39,136 nucleotides of DNA. Source: Phycisphaerales bacterium (GTDB lineage: Bacteria > Planctomycetota > Phycisphaerae > Phycisphaerales > SM1A02). The notes under the pieces are model-generated. The model was not told the DNA's origin and made no database searches. It saw only the letters and a list, made by a program, of their open reading frames with translations. This document shows, piece after piece, positions 15,727-24,766 of the stretch. The stretch spans positions 1 to 39,136 of the forward strand of contig JASMLG010000076.1 in assembly GCA_030748805.1 (NCBI GenBank). The letters run 5' to 3'. Numbering within the stretch: the first letter of the stretch is position 1; the number at the start of each line of letters is the position of its first letter. Position numbers and translations under genes: made by a program.

Positions 15727-17094
15727 ATGGTTGATCAAATCGAAACAACGAATCCCAATTTAGACAGTGTTGCTAAAACACTCCAAATGCAGCAAACACT
15801 AGCCAAGCCAGTGACCATAAGCGGCAAGGGGTTGTTGCTTGGAAGAGAAGTAGATTTAGTTATTTCACCCGCACCTGTTGGAGATGGCATAGTTTTTGAA
15901 AGAACTGATATTGAACCAGTTGTACAAATACCCGCGACCATTTCCAATACGATTGAACGGGCTCGCAGGACCACACTAACCGGAGGCGATGTGACTATCG
16001 AAACGGTAGAGCACCTGATGTCTGCTTTATATGGACTTGGAATTGACAACGCTGTTGTAAGAATGGATGGTCCAGAAGTCCCGTGTGGTGATGGATCTTC
16101 GATGCCATTCGTGGAACCAATTCTTGCAGCAGGAGCAGTCGAACAAGATCAACCACGTCGTGTTTTTCGTGTTACGGAACCGATATGTTTGCAAGAAGGC
16201 GATTCTATGATTGCCGCCTTCCCATCTCATCAAACTGGTCTGCACGTGGTTTATGATTTAGATTACGGAGACCAAGCATCAAGAATCCAAAGACAAACTC
16301 AAGCATGGAATAGTGCTAGTGGAACATATATAACCGACGTTGCACCAGCACGAACATACAGTTTGCAAGAAGAAGCTCAAAAGTTGCAAGATGGAGGGAT
16401 GTGTACTCACCTTACTCCTTCAGACGTACTAGTAATTGGGGATGACGGACCTATAGATAATACATATAGATTTGACAACGAACCAGTTCGCCACAAGATA
16501 CTAGATATTGTTGGTGACTTGTACTTGTCAGGAGCTTTCATCCAAGGGCGTATAGTTGCAAGTAGATCAGGTCACTCGTTGAACCGAAAACTATGTAAAT
16601 CGATTATTGAACAAAACACGATATCTCGACGGCAGACAATTGCATCAACACAATCCGAAATGGACATTAGGGATATCCAACGTATTATGCCGCACCGATA
16701 CCCGATGTTACTCGTTGACAGGGTTGTCGAGATGATTGGCGACGAGAAAGCTATCGGCGTAAAAAACGTGACCATAAACGAGCCGTTTTTTCAGGGTCAC
16801 TATCCAGGAACACCTATCATGCCTGGCGTGCTTGTAGTTGAAGCGATGGCTCAGCTTGGTGGTCTGTTAATGAGCAGAAAACTTGAGCACACTGGGAAGT
16901 TAGCAGTGCTTCTAAGTTTAGATAGGGTAAAATTGCGTCATCCAGTTACTCCTGGAGACCAACTTGTTCTTGAAGCAGAGGCAATCAGGGCAGGTGTTAG
17001 AACAGCCGCTCTACAATGCAAGGCGTTTATAGGCTCAAAACTTGCCGCTGAGGCTCAAATTAGGTTTATGATGGTTGATGCAGATCAGGACTAA
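15727..17094 (+). CDS. lpxC-fabZ: Bifunctional LpxC deacetylase / FabZ 3-hydroxyacyl-ACP dehydratase fusion
   Basis: A 455-aa fusion. Residues about 20-300 are LpxC, the zinc UDP-3-O-acyl-GlcNAc deacetylase and first committed step of lipid A synthesis: Glu95 and zinc ligand His96 in VEHLMSA, ligands His256 and Asp260 in RHKILDIVGD, and catalytic His283 in SGHSLN. Residues about 312-455 are FabZ: IMPHRYPMLLVDRV, with catalytic His358 in GHYPGTPIMPG and Glu372 in VEAMAQ. Such fusions are known from Bacteroidetes and some other phyla. Linking the two may balance supply of acyl chains between phospholipid and lipid A. It starts 23 bases after lpxD. Confidence 0.95.
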   Translation: MVDQIETTNPNLDSVAKTLQMQQTLAKPVTISGKGLLLGREVDLVISPAPVGDGIVFERTDIEPVVQIPATISNTIERARRTTLTGGDVTIETVEHLMSALYGLGIDNAVVRMDGPEVPCGDGSSMPFVEPILAAGAVEQDQPRRVFRVTEPICLQEGDSMIAAFPSHQTGLHVVYDLDYGDQASRIQRQTQAWNSASGTYITDVAPARTYSLQEEAQKLQDGGMCTHLTPSDVLVIGDDGPIDNTYRFDNEPVRHKILDIVGDLYLSGAFIQGRIVASRSGHSLNRKLCKSIIEQNTISRRQTIASTQSEMDIRDIQRIMPHRYPMLLVDRVVEMIGDEKAIGVKNVTINEPFFQGHYPGTPIMPGVLVVEAMAQLGGLLMSRKLEHTGKLAVLLSLDRVKLRHPVTPGDQLVLEAEAIRAGVRTAALQCKAFIGSKLAAEAQIRFMMVDADQD

Positions 17095-17096
17095 AG

Positions 17097-17900
17097 ATGA
17101 CAAACATACACCCAACTGTAATAATTGATCCAACATCTTCAGTGGCTTCTGATGCAATCATTGGACCATCATGTGTAATTGGTCCTCATGTTACAATTGG
17201 TTCTGGGACAAATCTGTTAAATCACGTAACAGTTCAGAGTGATACCAAGATTGGTGAAGATAATCGCATCTATCCATTCTCTGTGATTGGTGGGGATCCA
17301 CAAGATAAAAAATATGATGGGGAAATAACGACATTGGAAATCGGCGATCGGAACCAAATAAGAGAACACGTAACAATTCACCGTGGAACCAAAAAAGGTG
17401 GAGGGAAAACTGTCATCGGCAATGACAACTTGTTAATGGTTTCTTCGCATGTTGCACACGATTGTTTATTGGGGAATGACATTGTAATCGCGAATCAAGT
17501 GATGCTTGCAGGCCACATAACGGTTGAGGATTGTGCAACTATTGGTGGTGGAGCAGGAATTAACCAATTTTCAAGAATCGGTAGATGTTCTTATGTTGGC
17601 GGTCTAGCTCGTATAACTCGAGATGTTCCTCCATACATGATTGTAGAGGGTACGCCTGCTGAGGTTCGTGCGGTCAACATAGTTGCAATGAGCAGACGAG
17701 GATATCCTGATTTTCAAATTGAAGCCATGAAAGATGCCTTCAGAAAGTTGTTTAAGGATAATGGCGGTGCACTCACTCAAAAATTGGAACAACTGCTTAT
17801 TCAATATAGTGACCATGACCCAATACAAAAATTGTGCGATGCACTAGAGTCATCAGCTGCTGGCCGACACGGTCGTTCGAATGAAAAAATTGCTAAGTAG
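17097..17900 (+). CDS. lpxA: UDP-N-acetylglucosamine acyltransferase
   Basis: First acyl transfer of lipid A synthesis, from hydroxyacyl-ACP to UDP-GlcNAc. The 267-aa protein has a left-handed beta-helix of hexapeptide repeats from residue 4 and the catalytic His121 in SSHVAHDC. The motif IHRGTKKGGGKTVIG and the C-terminal helical part follow the family. The ATG is two bases after the lpxC-fabZ stop. It closes the envelope operon and is convergent with the small acidic protein gene. Confidence 0.95.
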   Translation: MTNIHPTVIIDPTSSVASDAIIGPSCVIGPHVTIGSGTNLLNHVTVQSDTKIGEDNRIYPFSVIGGDPQDKKYDGEITTLEIGDRNQIREHVTIHRGTKKGGGKTVIGNDNLLMVSSHVAHDCLLGNDIVIANQVMLAGHITVEDCATIGGGAGINQFSRIGRCSYVGGLARITRDVPPYMIVEGTPAEVRAVNIVAMSRRGYPDFQIEAMKDAFRKLFKDNGGALTQKLEQLLIQYSDHDPIQKLCDALESSAAGRHGRSNEKIAK

Positions 17901-17913
17901 TTATCTAAATTAA

Positions 17914-18228
17914 CTACTCGTCATCTTCGCCATGCAAATACTTTTCGAATTCATCATCCTCGTCATCTGATATTTCTTCGTCTCCATAAAACTCATCGTC
18001 ATCTTCAGCATCTTCTTCTTCGTCCTCTAAATCAGGATCGATTTCAATTGGAATGGTTTCATCATCCTCCGATTCGTCCTCGTTTCCATATTCATCCCAC
18101 TCACCAATTGGAAGAGGGTGTTGTGGATCAACAACATTACAGGTTAGTCCTCCGTTCATTGAAAAATCATTTGATTCAAATGCGAAGCCAGTTGTTTGTA
18201 TGACAGTTAGTTTTTGTGCTTCAGTCAT
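17914..18228 (-). CDS. Small highly acidic protein of unknown function
   Basis: About 104 aa from the ATG at 18228 (an in-frame ATG at 18255 is possible). The N-terminal half has ordinary composition (LTVIQTTGFAFESNDFSMNG, then CNVVDPQHPLPIGEWDEYG). The C-terminal half is almost entirely Asp and Glu, with few hydrophobic residues, and is probably disordered. No known domain is recognised. The start lies after GGGTTAATT, a weak ribosome site. It is separate from the lipid A genes, since it lies on the other strand. Confidence 0.6.
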   Translation of the reverse strand: MTEAQKLTVIQTTGFAFESNDFSMNGGLTCNVVDPQHPLPIGEWDEYGNEDESEDDETIPIEIDPDLEDEEEDAEDDDEFYGDEEISDDEDDEFEKYLHGEDDE

Positions 18229-18425
18229 AATTAACCCATGAAGATGATAGAACACTTGTTGATTAAATAGAGTCCACTTTTGCGTATTGATATCGCCTAT
18301 TCTCTATGTGTCAAGTTGCGTAGCCGATAATTCATCTGTTTTTTGCTTTTTTGGCATATATTGAAAGATAAACAATATCTTCATGGTTATCTTGTCGATT
18401 CTTGGGTCGTGGGGTAAGGTGTTTT

Positions 18426-18881
18426 ATGAATACTAGAAAATGCAATACAAGTATGATTTGTGAATCAGAAATCCATCGCTCAGAGAGGGTTACATGGCTT
18501 TTAGTGGGTGTTATTGCTCTAAGCATTGTGGATTTGTTTTTGACTATTTCTTATCTGACAAGTGTTGGTATGACTGAGGGTAACCCAATTGCTGTATGGC
18601 TTCTAAAAACAACCAATTCTATCTGGCCGCTTGTTTATTACAAAGTGTTAACGGTGACTATATGCGTAACTCTACTTTATAGAACTAGGCTAAAGCGACA
18701 AAGCGAACTTGCTTCGTGGTGTGCAATGCTTATTTTGGTAACCTTGGCGATATGGTGGAATCAATATTCTAGATACCAACCCAGTTTGCCAGTTGGAGAA
18801 AATCATATCGTAGTTGTAAACGGTGAAGTTGAAATACAAACAAATCCGTTATCACGTCGATTTAACAAGGCAATTCGTTAA
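18426..18881 (+). CDS. Three-helix membrane protein (DUF5658-like)
   Basis: About 151 aa with hydrophobic helices near residues 25-50, 66-88 and 98-112. The segment VDLFLTISYL followed by MTEGNPIAVWLL has the Asp, Thr and E-x-NP pattern of the DUF5658 type, a small integral membrane family of unknown role. The ATG at 18426 follows AAGGTG at good spacing; an upstream TTG in frame is less likely. The C-terminal 40 residues are soluble (HIVVVNGEVEIQ). Confidence 0.6.
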   Translation: MNTRKCNTSMICESEIHRSERVTWLLVGVIALSIVDLFLTISYLTSVGMTEGNPIAVWLLKTTNSIWPLVYYKVLTVTICVTLLYRTRLKRQSELASWCAMLILVTLAIWWNQYSRYQPSLPVGENHIVVVNGEVEIQTNPLSRRFNKAIR

Positions 18882-18940
18882 TGTCCAAACATGGATGACG
18901 ATTTCTACACAGAAAGTTATCATCTTGGTACAGTAGGGGG

Positions 18941-19396
18941 ATGATTAGATTGTTCTTATTACAGGTTTGTTTCTTTGCATTAATTGGATGTGGTGTAAGA
19001 GCCCCTCAAGTACATTACTTAGAATCATCTGTAACTCAATCAACACCAGAAGCGGTAGCAATGGAGATTGAGTTTGAGGTCTCAAATAACAATGACGAAC
19101 CACTTCAATTAACACTGTTCGATTACACAGTTTCCGTAGATGGAAATATTGTTTATAGGGGCAAGCACTCTGCACAACAGACAGTACCTACAGCCACCGC
19201 TGTTACTAGCAAGATTCCTGCAGTTATTCAGCGCAATCAAATTCTTGGATTACAAAATGCCACTTGGAGATTGTCTGGATTATTGGGCTATATCCCCCCA
19301 AAAGAGTTTACTAAGACTCTACTTAAGTCAGGAATCTGGAAACCAACAACCCAAGTTCACGCTCATGGTTCGTTTCAAATACCTTCTTTTGATTGA
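18941..19396 (+). CDS. Putative lipoprotein, LEA14/WHy-like
   Basis: A 151-aa exported protein. The signal peptide ends in a lipobox (ALIGCG, Cys about residue 17), so the mature protein should be lipidated. The body is a single beta-sandwich-like unit (EIEFEVSNNNDEPLQLTLFD, YTVSVDGNIVYRG) of the kind seen in LEA14/water-stress (WHy) domains, where the NNN.EPL..L..Y pattern is typical. A GGGGG run lies directly against the ATG, closer than an ordinary ribosome site. Confidence 0.6.
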   Translation: MIRLFLLQVCFFALIGCGVRAPQVHYLESSVTQSTPEAVAMEIEFEVSNNNDEPLQLTLFDYTVSVDGNIVYRGKHSAQQTVPTATAVTSKIPAVIQRNQILGLQNATWRLSGLLGYIPPKEFTKTLLKSGIWKPTTQVHAHGSFQIPSFD

Positions 19397-19463
19397 CTGA
19401 AAGGAATAATCCATACTGAATAATCGGTACTAGCGGTATACGCCGTCTTTTTTATTTGTTCTT

Positions 19464-20549
19464 ATGGATTCAACTCTTGCCGTATCCGATTGCAACGATA
19501 TGAATATCGAAGCAATTCTTACATCTGCACTGCAGCAGGGAGCATCCGATATACATCTGGTTTCAGGGGAACCACCAATTATTAGGGTTGATACAGGTCT
19601 TGTTTCTCTCAATCATCCAACGCTTGAAAAAGAAGAAGTTCAAGAACTTCTACAGACCATGCTTAACGAAAAACAGTTTAAAATTTTAAAAGAATGCCAA
19701 GATGTAGATTTATCATGGTCAACTTATGATTGTAGGTATCGCGTAAACGTTCACATGCAACGCGGTATGTTTGCGATTGCAATGAGAACAGTTAAGACCA
19801 AGATCCCACCTCTTGAGACACTAAATCTTCCATCTTCAATCGCACCCCTTTCTGATTTACCTCGCGGGCTTGTTTTAGTTACTGGAGATACTGGATCCGG
19901 CAAGTCAACAACATTGGCTTCTTTGTTAGAGAGAATTAATACTACAAAACACAAACACATAATTACACTTGAAGACCCTGTTGAATATACTTTTGAGTCA
20001 AAGTGTTGCCTGGTTGAGCAAAGAGAACTTGGACGCGATATGCCGAGTTTTGCTTCAGGGCTAAAGCATGCACTCCGTCAAGATCCAGACATAATATTGG
20101 TTGGTGAAATGAGAGATCTAGAAACAACATCTCTTGCAATTTCAGCAGCAGAAACAGGGCACCTTGTGTTGTCAACACTGCACACTGTAAATGCATCTCA
20201 AACTGTTGAGAGAATTGTTGACATGTATCCGGCCAATCAACAATCTCAAGTGCGATCAATGCTAGCGAACACTCTGAAGTCGGTTGTTTCACAAACACTT
20301 TTACCCAAAATTGGTGGCGGAATGGTTCCTGCTGTGGAAATATTGCTTTGCGATCCAGCAGTTAGAAACATTATTCGTGAATCAAGAACATTTGAGATAC
20401 CTAATGTGATTGAAACAAATAGCCGCAAAGGAATGATCTCTCGCGACTCATCTATAGCAGCTCTTGTGATGAATGGTCTTGTAGAGCAAGACACAGCAAT
20501 TGCATACTCAACTGATCCCACAAGGTTACAAATGAATCTCGCAGCATAA
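19464..20549 (+). CDS. pilT: PilT-like type IV pilus ATPase
   Basis: A hexameric secretion/retraction ATPase of 361 aa. An N-terminal PAS-like domain (GASDIHLVSGEPP) is followed by Walker A GDTGSGKST (141-149), the Asp box (ITLEDPVEY), Walker B DIILVGEMRD and the His box (GHLVLSTLHT). The PilT-specific signature AIRNLIRE appears as AVRNIIRES. An ATG at 19500 would give the more usual PilT N-terminus. In this operon it is the only ATPase: no PilB/GspE is present, so it may act as retraction motor or as general motor for the filament encoded downstream. Confidence 0.9.
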   Translation: MDSTLAVSDCNDMNIEAILTSALQQGASDIHLVSGEPPIIRVDTGLVSLNHPTLEKEEVQELLQTMLNEKQFKILKECQDVDLSWSTYDCRYRVNVHMQRGMFAIAMRTVKTKIPPLETLNLPSSIAPLSDLPRGLVLVTGDTGSGKSTTLASLLERINTTKHKHIITLEDPVEYTFESKCCLVEQRELGRDMPSFASGLKHALRQDPDIILVGEMRDLETTSLAISAAETGHLVLSTLHTVNASQTVERIVDMYPANQQSQVRSMLANTLKSVVSQTLLPKIGGGMVPAVEILLCDPAVRNIIRESRTFEIPNVIETNSRKGMISRDSSIAALVMNGLVEQDTAIAYSTDPTRLQMNLAA

Positions 20550-20559
20550 GGAACAAGTA

Positions 20560-21792
20560 ATGCCAACATACCGCTATGAATTGCAAAAAGAAAGCGGAGA
20601 TTTGTTGGTTGGACAGCTGGCTGCTCAGTCTGCTGCTGGTGCGGCAAGTGCGCTTCAGGGTAGGGGTGGCCGAATAGTTCGACTTATCCCAGTGAAAATA
20701 GATTGCGATGTTGGAATGTGGAGAAAAGTGTGGGGAGTTTTGAATGCTGGTAACGGACCAAGCAAAAGAAATGTATTGGATTTCACAACACAACTAGCGG
20801 TGATGATTCGGGCAGGAATAAGTTTGCGCATCGCAATTGATGGAATCAGCGAACATATTGAAAACAAAAAATTTAAAAGCATTTTGCTTTCTATCAAAGA
20901 AGATATTGAGGCAGGGTGCACGTTTTCTGATGCTATTTCAAAACATCCTAAATTGTTTCCTCCGCTTTATATAAACATGGTTCGCGCAAGCGAGTTGTCT
21001 GGTTCCTTTGGACACATGCTAGATCGTATTGCAAAAATTATTGCTAGACAAATAGAAACAAAAAAGATGATCGTTGGTGCAAGTATTTATCCAGCAGTAA
21101 TTGGTGGTCTTGCAACATGCGTAACAATATTTCTACTGACGTTTGTTCTTCCTCGATTTGCGGGTGTTTTTGCCGGTAAAGAATCAATTCTTCCTTGGCC
21201 AACGATTTTCCTTATGTCATTAAGTGCATGGATGGTTTTGTATTGGTGGACAGTTCCGATTGGGATTTTTCTGTCAGCAATTGGATGTATCTTTGGAAGT
21301 AAGACGGAGCGAGGAGGAATAATTCTAGATGTTTTGAAGTTGCGTATTCCAGTTGTTAGGAAAATGCTTCGCGCTTTATATATAACCAGGTCGTTACAAA
21401 CTCTTGGCGAACTAGTTAATGCGGGTGTTCCAATGTTAAACTCCTTAGAAGTTACTGGAAACATTTCTGGTAACCGTCAATATTTTAAATTATGGAATGG
21501 TGTACGAGAAGGTGTCAAAGAAGGAAGTAGAATTAACGAAGTTCTCAATCAAACAACACTCCTTCCCAAGCCAGTTGTGCAGATGATCTCTGCGGGTGAG
21601 GATTCTGGAAAACTTGGGGATGTATTAGAAGAGATATCAGAGTATTACGATAGGGTGTTGCGTGATGCTGTAAAAACATTCACCAGTTTACTTGAACCCG
21701 CAATGATAGTATTTATGGGAGGTATTGTTGGGTTTATTGCTATGGCAATAATTCTACCGATTTTCAAAATGAGCGCAGTGGTAACCGGATGA
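20560..21792 (+). CDS. pilC: Type IV pilus/type II secretion inner-membrane platform protein (PilC/GspF)
   Basis: A 410-aa protein that transmits ATPase rotation to pilin subunits. Two GspF cytoplasmic domains are visible (about 65-190 with FTTQLAVMIRAGISLRIAID, and 270-390 with ITRSLQTLGELVNAGVPMLN). Membrane helices lie at about 180-205, 220-245 and 380-405. The first 60 residues (YRYELQKESGDLLVGQLAAQ) are the usual N-terminal ARM-like part. It starts ten bases after pilT and overlaps the first prepilin gene by ATGA. Confidence 0.92.
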   Translation: MPTYRYELQKESGDLLVGQLAAQSAAGAASALQGRGGRIVRLIPVKIDCDVGMWRKVWGVLNAGNGPSKRNVLDFTTQLAVMIRAGISLRIAIDGISEHIENKKFKSILLSIKEDIEAGCTFSDAISKHPKLFPPLYINMVRASELSGSFGHMLDRIAKIIARQIETKKMIVGASIYPAVIGGLATCVTIFLLTFVLPRFAGVFAGKESILPWPTIFLMSLSAWMVLYWWTVPIGIFLSAIGCIFGSKTERGGIILDVLKLRIPVVRKMLRALYITRSLQTLGELVNAGVPMLNSLEVTGNISGNRQYFKLWNGVREGVKEGSRINEVLNQTTLLPKPVVQMISAGEDSGKLGDVLEEISEYYDRVLRDAVKTFTSLLEPAMIVFMGGIVGFIAMAIILPIFKMSAVVTG

Positions 21793-22304
21793 CTATAAAA
21801 AGAAAAAACTTTAAAAGACGGGGTTTTTGGCTGATTGAATCAGCAGTTGCCATTGCAGTTGTAGGTGTTGGGGTTGTTGCAGTTGTCGGCTCTCAACAGG
21901 CCTGGCATATTCAAGCTGTTGAATCAGAGGAGTTGGCAACCGGAATGCGACTTGCAACGGAAATTCGAGAAATGTCTTTAATGTTGCCAGCAAATGATCC
22001 TGTAACCGGAACATCGAACTGGGGGTTGGAGCTTGGAGAAAATATTCCAGATGATATTGACGACCTTGACGATTTAGATGGAGTCGTTTTTTCAGAACCA
22101 TTAAGCACAGGACCAATCGACGCAACAGCAACAACTATTGTTGGTATGAATGGATGGGCGCAGAATATAACCGTTGATTGTGTTGATCCATTTGCAGTAA
22201 CTCAAACTGTTCCAGATGGCACCTCTGATGTTGTTCGAATAAAAGTCACCGTTGATAAGAATGGTGAAGAAATAGCGGAGTTGATATGGATTGCACCACG
22301 ATGA
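21789..22304 (+). CDS. Type IV prepilin-like protein (GspI/PilV-like)
   Basis: 171 aa. The class III signal peptide is clear: basic leader KRKNFKRRG, cleavage expected after Gly, then FWLIESAVAIAVVGVGVV with Glu at +5 and a hydrophobic helix. The remainder is a small soluble head with no recognisable motif. Small size and place directly after the platform gene suggest a minor (pseudo)pilin. It is coupled to both neighbours by ATGA overlaps. Confidence 0.85.
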   Translation: MTIKRKNFKRRGFWLIESAVAIAVVGVGVVAVVGSQQAWHIQAVESEELATGMRLATEIREMSLMLPANDPVTGTSNWGLELGENIPDDIDDLDDLDGVVFSEPLSTGPIDATATTIVGMNGWAQNITVDCVDPFAVTQTVPDGTSDVVRIKVTVDKNGEEIAELIWIAPR

Positions 22305-24766
22305 GCAAATTAAAACTAATTATGTTTAGAACAAAGAAATATTATTTACAAAATTCTCCTAGATATCCACTTTGGTTAAGTTTTAAGATGAATACACGTG
22401 AGCCAAACACATTGTGTTCCTTGAGTATACGTCGTACAGGTTGGGCTACCGTACCAGCTTTAATCATGCTGACCGTCATTGCGTCTATTACAGCGGGAAT
22501 GGCAAGCGTTTCGTGGACAAACGTACGAAGCGCTCAAGCGATGATTGGAATAGCCAAGGCACAATCTGCTGCTGAGTCAGGACTTTCATTTGCCAGTAGG
22601 CGATTACTTGATGAAGTTAACCGTTTTGTGATTGACAAAGGAGTAATTGACAGTTCACTTGCAGAGAAACTATGGCTTGGAAATTGGACTCCATCAGATG
22701 GTCAAGTGACTGTTTATCCAGCAAGTGGATACGTAGTTGGATCTCCAACGGGTAGTGGAATAGTCCACTGTCTGTATGACGTATATGATCAAATAGACGC
22801 ACATTGGATTGAGGTATTACCGGGTGACTCTTTACTTCCATCGTTAAGTAATGGTGATTATGTCTTGGATTTAAAGCCAATCGCAATTGACGATGATGAG
22901 GAATCGTTTTTTAGATTGAAGTATGAATTAATTTCAAATGAAACCCGAATTTTGATTACAAGTGTTGGAGAAGTGGGTGGGATATCTAGAACTATTTCTA
23001 TGGAGTTTGATCTTGATAAGCGGGTTGATTATGCCCTTGTTGCAATGTCAAGAGTTATGCTTGGCAGAAATGTAATGGTAGAGGGTCCCATTGGAACACG
23101 TTATGGGATAATAAACGGAGAATTAAATGCAAGTTTTGGGATTCCGCTAGTTATGCGCAGCGATTTTTATGGAATAGATCCAGCTATTCTTGACGGTGAC
23201 ATTTCTACTCTTGCTGGTCTAATGCTTTCAAATGATGTGGATGGGGACAACCGTCTCAGGATAAATCACCCTACTGAGGGATCTGGATTTGGAGGATCAA
23301 TTATTGATTACGATGGCAATCAGTACGTCACCGAAATGGACTTGTTTCTTTCTCGTTACGATAGCAATGGAGATATTGGAGTTGTATATGATGCATCACA
23401 AGCTGCACTTGCTGGTTTCCCGGGTCTTTCGAATGAGTTTACAGATGATTTACAACTAGCAATTCTTATAGATCATTCAAGATCCGATAGGAATAACGAT
23501 GGGGTTTCTGATCAAAAAGATCGAGAGTTAGGATGGGATGACGGCATAATTGATGCTAGAGATCATTACGCAAAGATAAGCGGAAATATTAATTTTGCCG
23601 TTGATGTTTATGATTGGGAAACAGCAACCGGCTTGTCGTGGCAAACAGATGTAGTTGGACCAATATCACCAGATTATGGGCAAGCAGCATCACAGTTTCA
23701 ACTTGGAGAAGACATCCTTGCGGAATTAACAACCGGCATGTTTACTGGTGCACAAAGTTGGTTTGAAACGCAATCACAAACAGGGATGTCGTTTGGAGAT
23801 ACTTCTAGTGGGCAGGTAGCTTCAAACATTCAAACAGGTGGAACGTATATACCATCTTCAGAGAATGCGTGGGAGGGTGTCCCTTGGGAAGCCGATGGAG
23901 CGTACGATTGGTATCAACGTCCAACCTATCGAGACATGACATTTAATAATGTTAGAATTCCAATTGGAACAAACGCCGTTTTTGAAAACTGCATGTTTAT
24001 TGGAGTTACTTGGGTAGAAACTACACAAGATGTAACTGATCCAAATTGGAATTTTGCTGGTGCGATGGAACCGGATGGTTCTGGGGGTTATGATATTCAG
24101 TTTGAAGGATTAACCGCAGATTCTGGTGGGGTGACTTATAGCAGCACTCGAGAAGAATCAAATAACATTCGATTTCATGAATGCACATTCCTTGGCTCGA
24201 TTGCAGGGGATGTGCCATCAGAGTTTACGCACTGGAGAAACAAAATCCAAGTAACGGGTGAATCGAGATTTTTTATTGATCCGAATGATTTGGATTTAGC
24301 ACAACAACCAGATGCAGTGTTGTTGCAAGCAGTTTTGAACTCTATTGACCCATCGGATCTTGAGCAACTTGCCAGAAGTTCAGTCCTAATGCCAGGATGG
24401 TCTGTGGAAATAGGAGCATTCCAAAATAACGAAAGTGTTGGGGTAAAATTAAAAGGAACTATAGTTAGTGGGTTATTAGATCTTCGTGGAGTTGTAGACG
24501 TACACGGTTCCATTCTTTCTACTTATAGACCTACCGAGGGAGAGGGACCATTGTTTTACGGTGGGGAACCCGACGCATTCAATACTACAATTGGGTATTT
24601 TGGACCTGAAGATGGAGATGGAGAAGGTATAAACGACAGCATGAAACCGTTTTCAGGGTATGGCAGGGTTTCTCTTCGAGCAAATCCGGATGCACCTATG
24701 CCAGATGGAGTCCCCTGGCCTATCACTGCTGTGCCTGATGGTACAAGTTATTTGGAGGGCTCATAA
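22301..24766 (+). CDS. Very large GspK/PilX-like minor pilin with calcium-loop-like motifs
   Basis: About 821 aa from the ATG at 22301, which overlaps the previous stop (ATGA); an in-frame ATG at 22286 is possible. A basic leader precedes RRTGWATVPALIMLTVIASI, a pilin-like helix after Gly but with Pro instead of Glu at +5, as GspK and PilX also lack Glu5. After it come AQSAAESGLSFASRRL, typical of PilX/GspK, then a long ectodomain with loops of EF-hand spacing: DYDGNQYVTEMD (nt 23306-23341), DSNGDIGVVYD soon after, and DRNNDGVSDQKD near 23490. The last third has beta-helix-like units (FENCMFIG, FHECTFLG). GspK is usually about 300-330 aa, so this is more than double. It probably sits at the filament tip. 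Confidence 0.75.
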   Translation: MSKLKLIMFRTKKYYLQNSPRYPLWLSFKMNTREPNTLCSLSIRRTGWATVPALIMLTVIASITAGMASVSWTNVRSAQAMIGIAKAQSAAESGLSFASRRLLDEVNRFVIDKGVIDSSLAEKLWLGNWTPSDGQVTVYPASGYVVGSPTGSGIVHCLYDVYDQIDAHWIEVLPGDSLLPSLSNGDYVLDLKPIAIDDDEESFFRLKYELISNETRILITSVGEVGGISRTISMEFDLDKRVDYALVAMSRVMLGRNVMVEGPIGTRYGIINGELNASFGIPLVMRSDFYGIDPAILDGDISTLAGLMLSNDVDGDNRLRINHPTEGSGFGGSIIDYDGNQYVTEMDLFLSRYDSNGDIGVVYDASQAALAGFPGLSNEFTDDLQLAILIDHSRSDRNNDGVSDQKDRELGWDDGIIDARDHYAKISGNINFAVDVYDWETATGLSWQTDVVGPISPDYGQAASQFQLGEDILAELTTGMFTGAQSWFETQSQTGMSFGDTSSGQVASNIQTGGTYIPSSENAWEGVPWEADGAYDWYQRPTYRDMTFNNVRIPIGTNAVFENCMFIGVTWVETTQDVTDPNWNFAGAMEPDGSGGYDIQFEGLTADSGGVTYSSTREESNNIRFHECTFLGSIAGDVPSEFTHWRNKIQVTGESRFFIDPNDLDLAQQPDAVLLQAVLNSIDPSDLEQLARSSVLMPGWSVEIGAFQNNESVGVKLKGTIVSGLLDLRGVVDVHGSILSTYRPTEGEGPLFYGGEPDAFNTTIGYFGPEDGDGEGINDSMKPFSGYGRVSLRANPDAPMPDGVPWPITAVPDGTSYLEGS

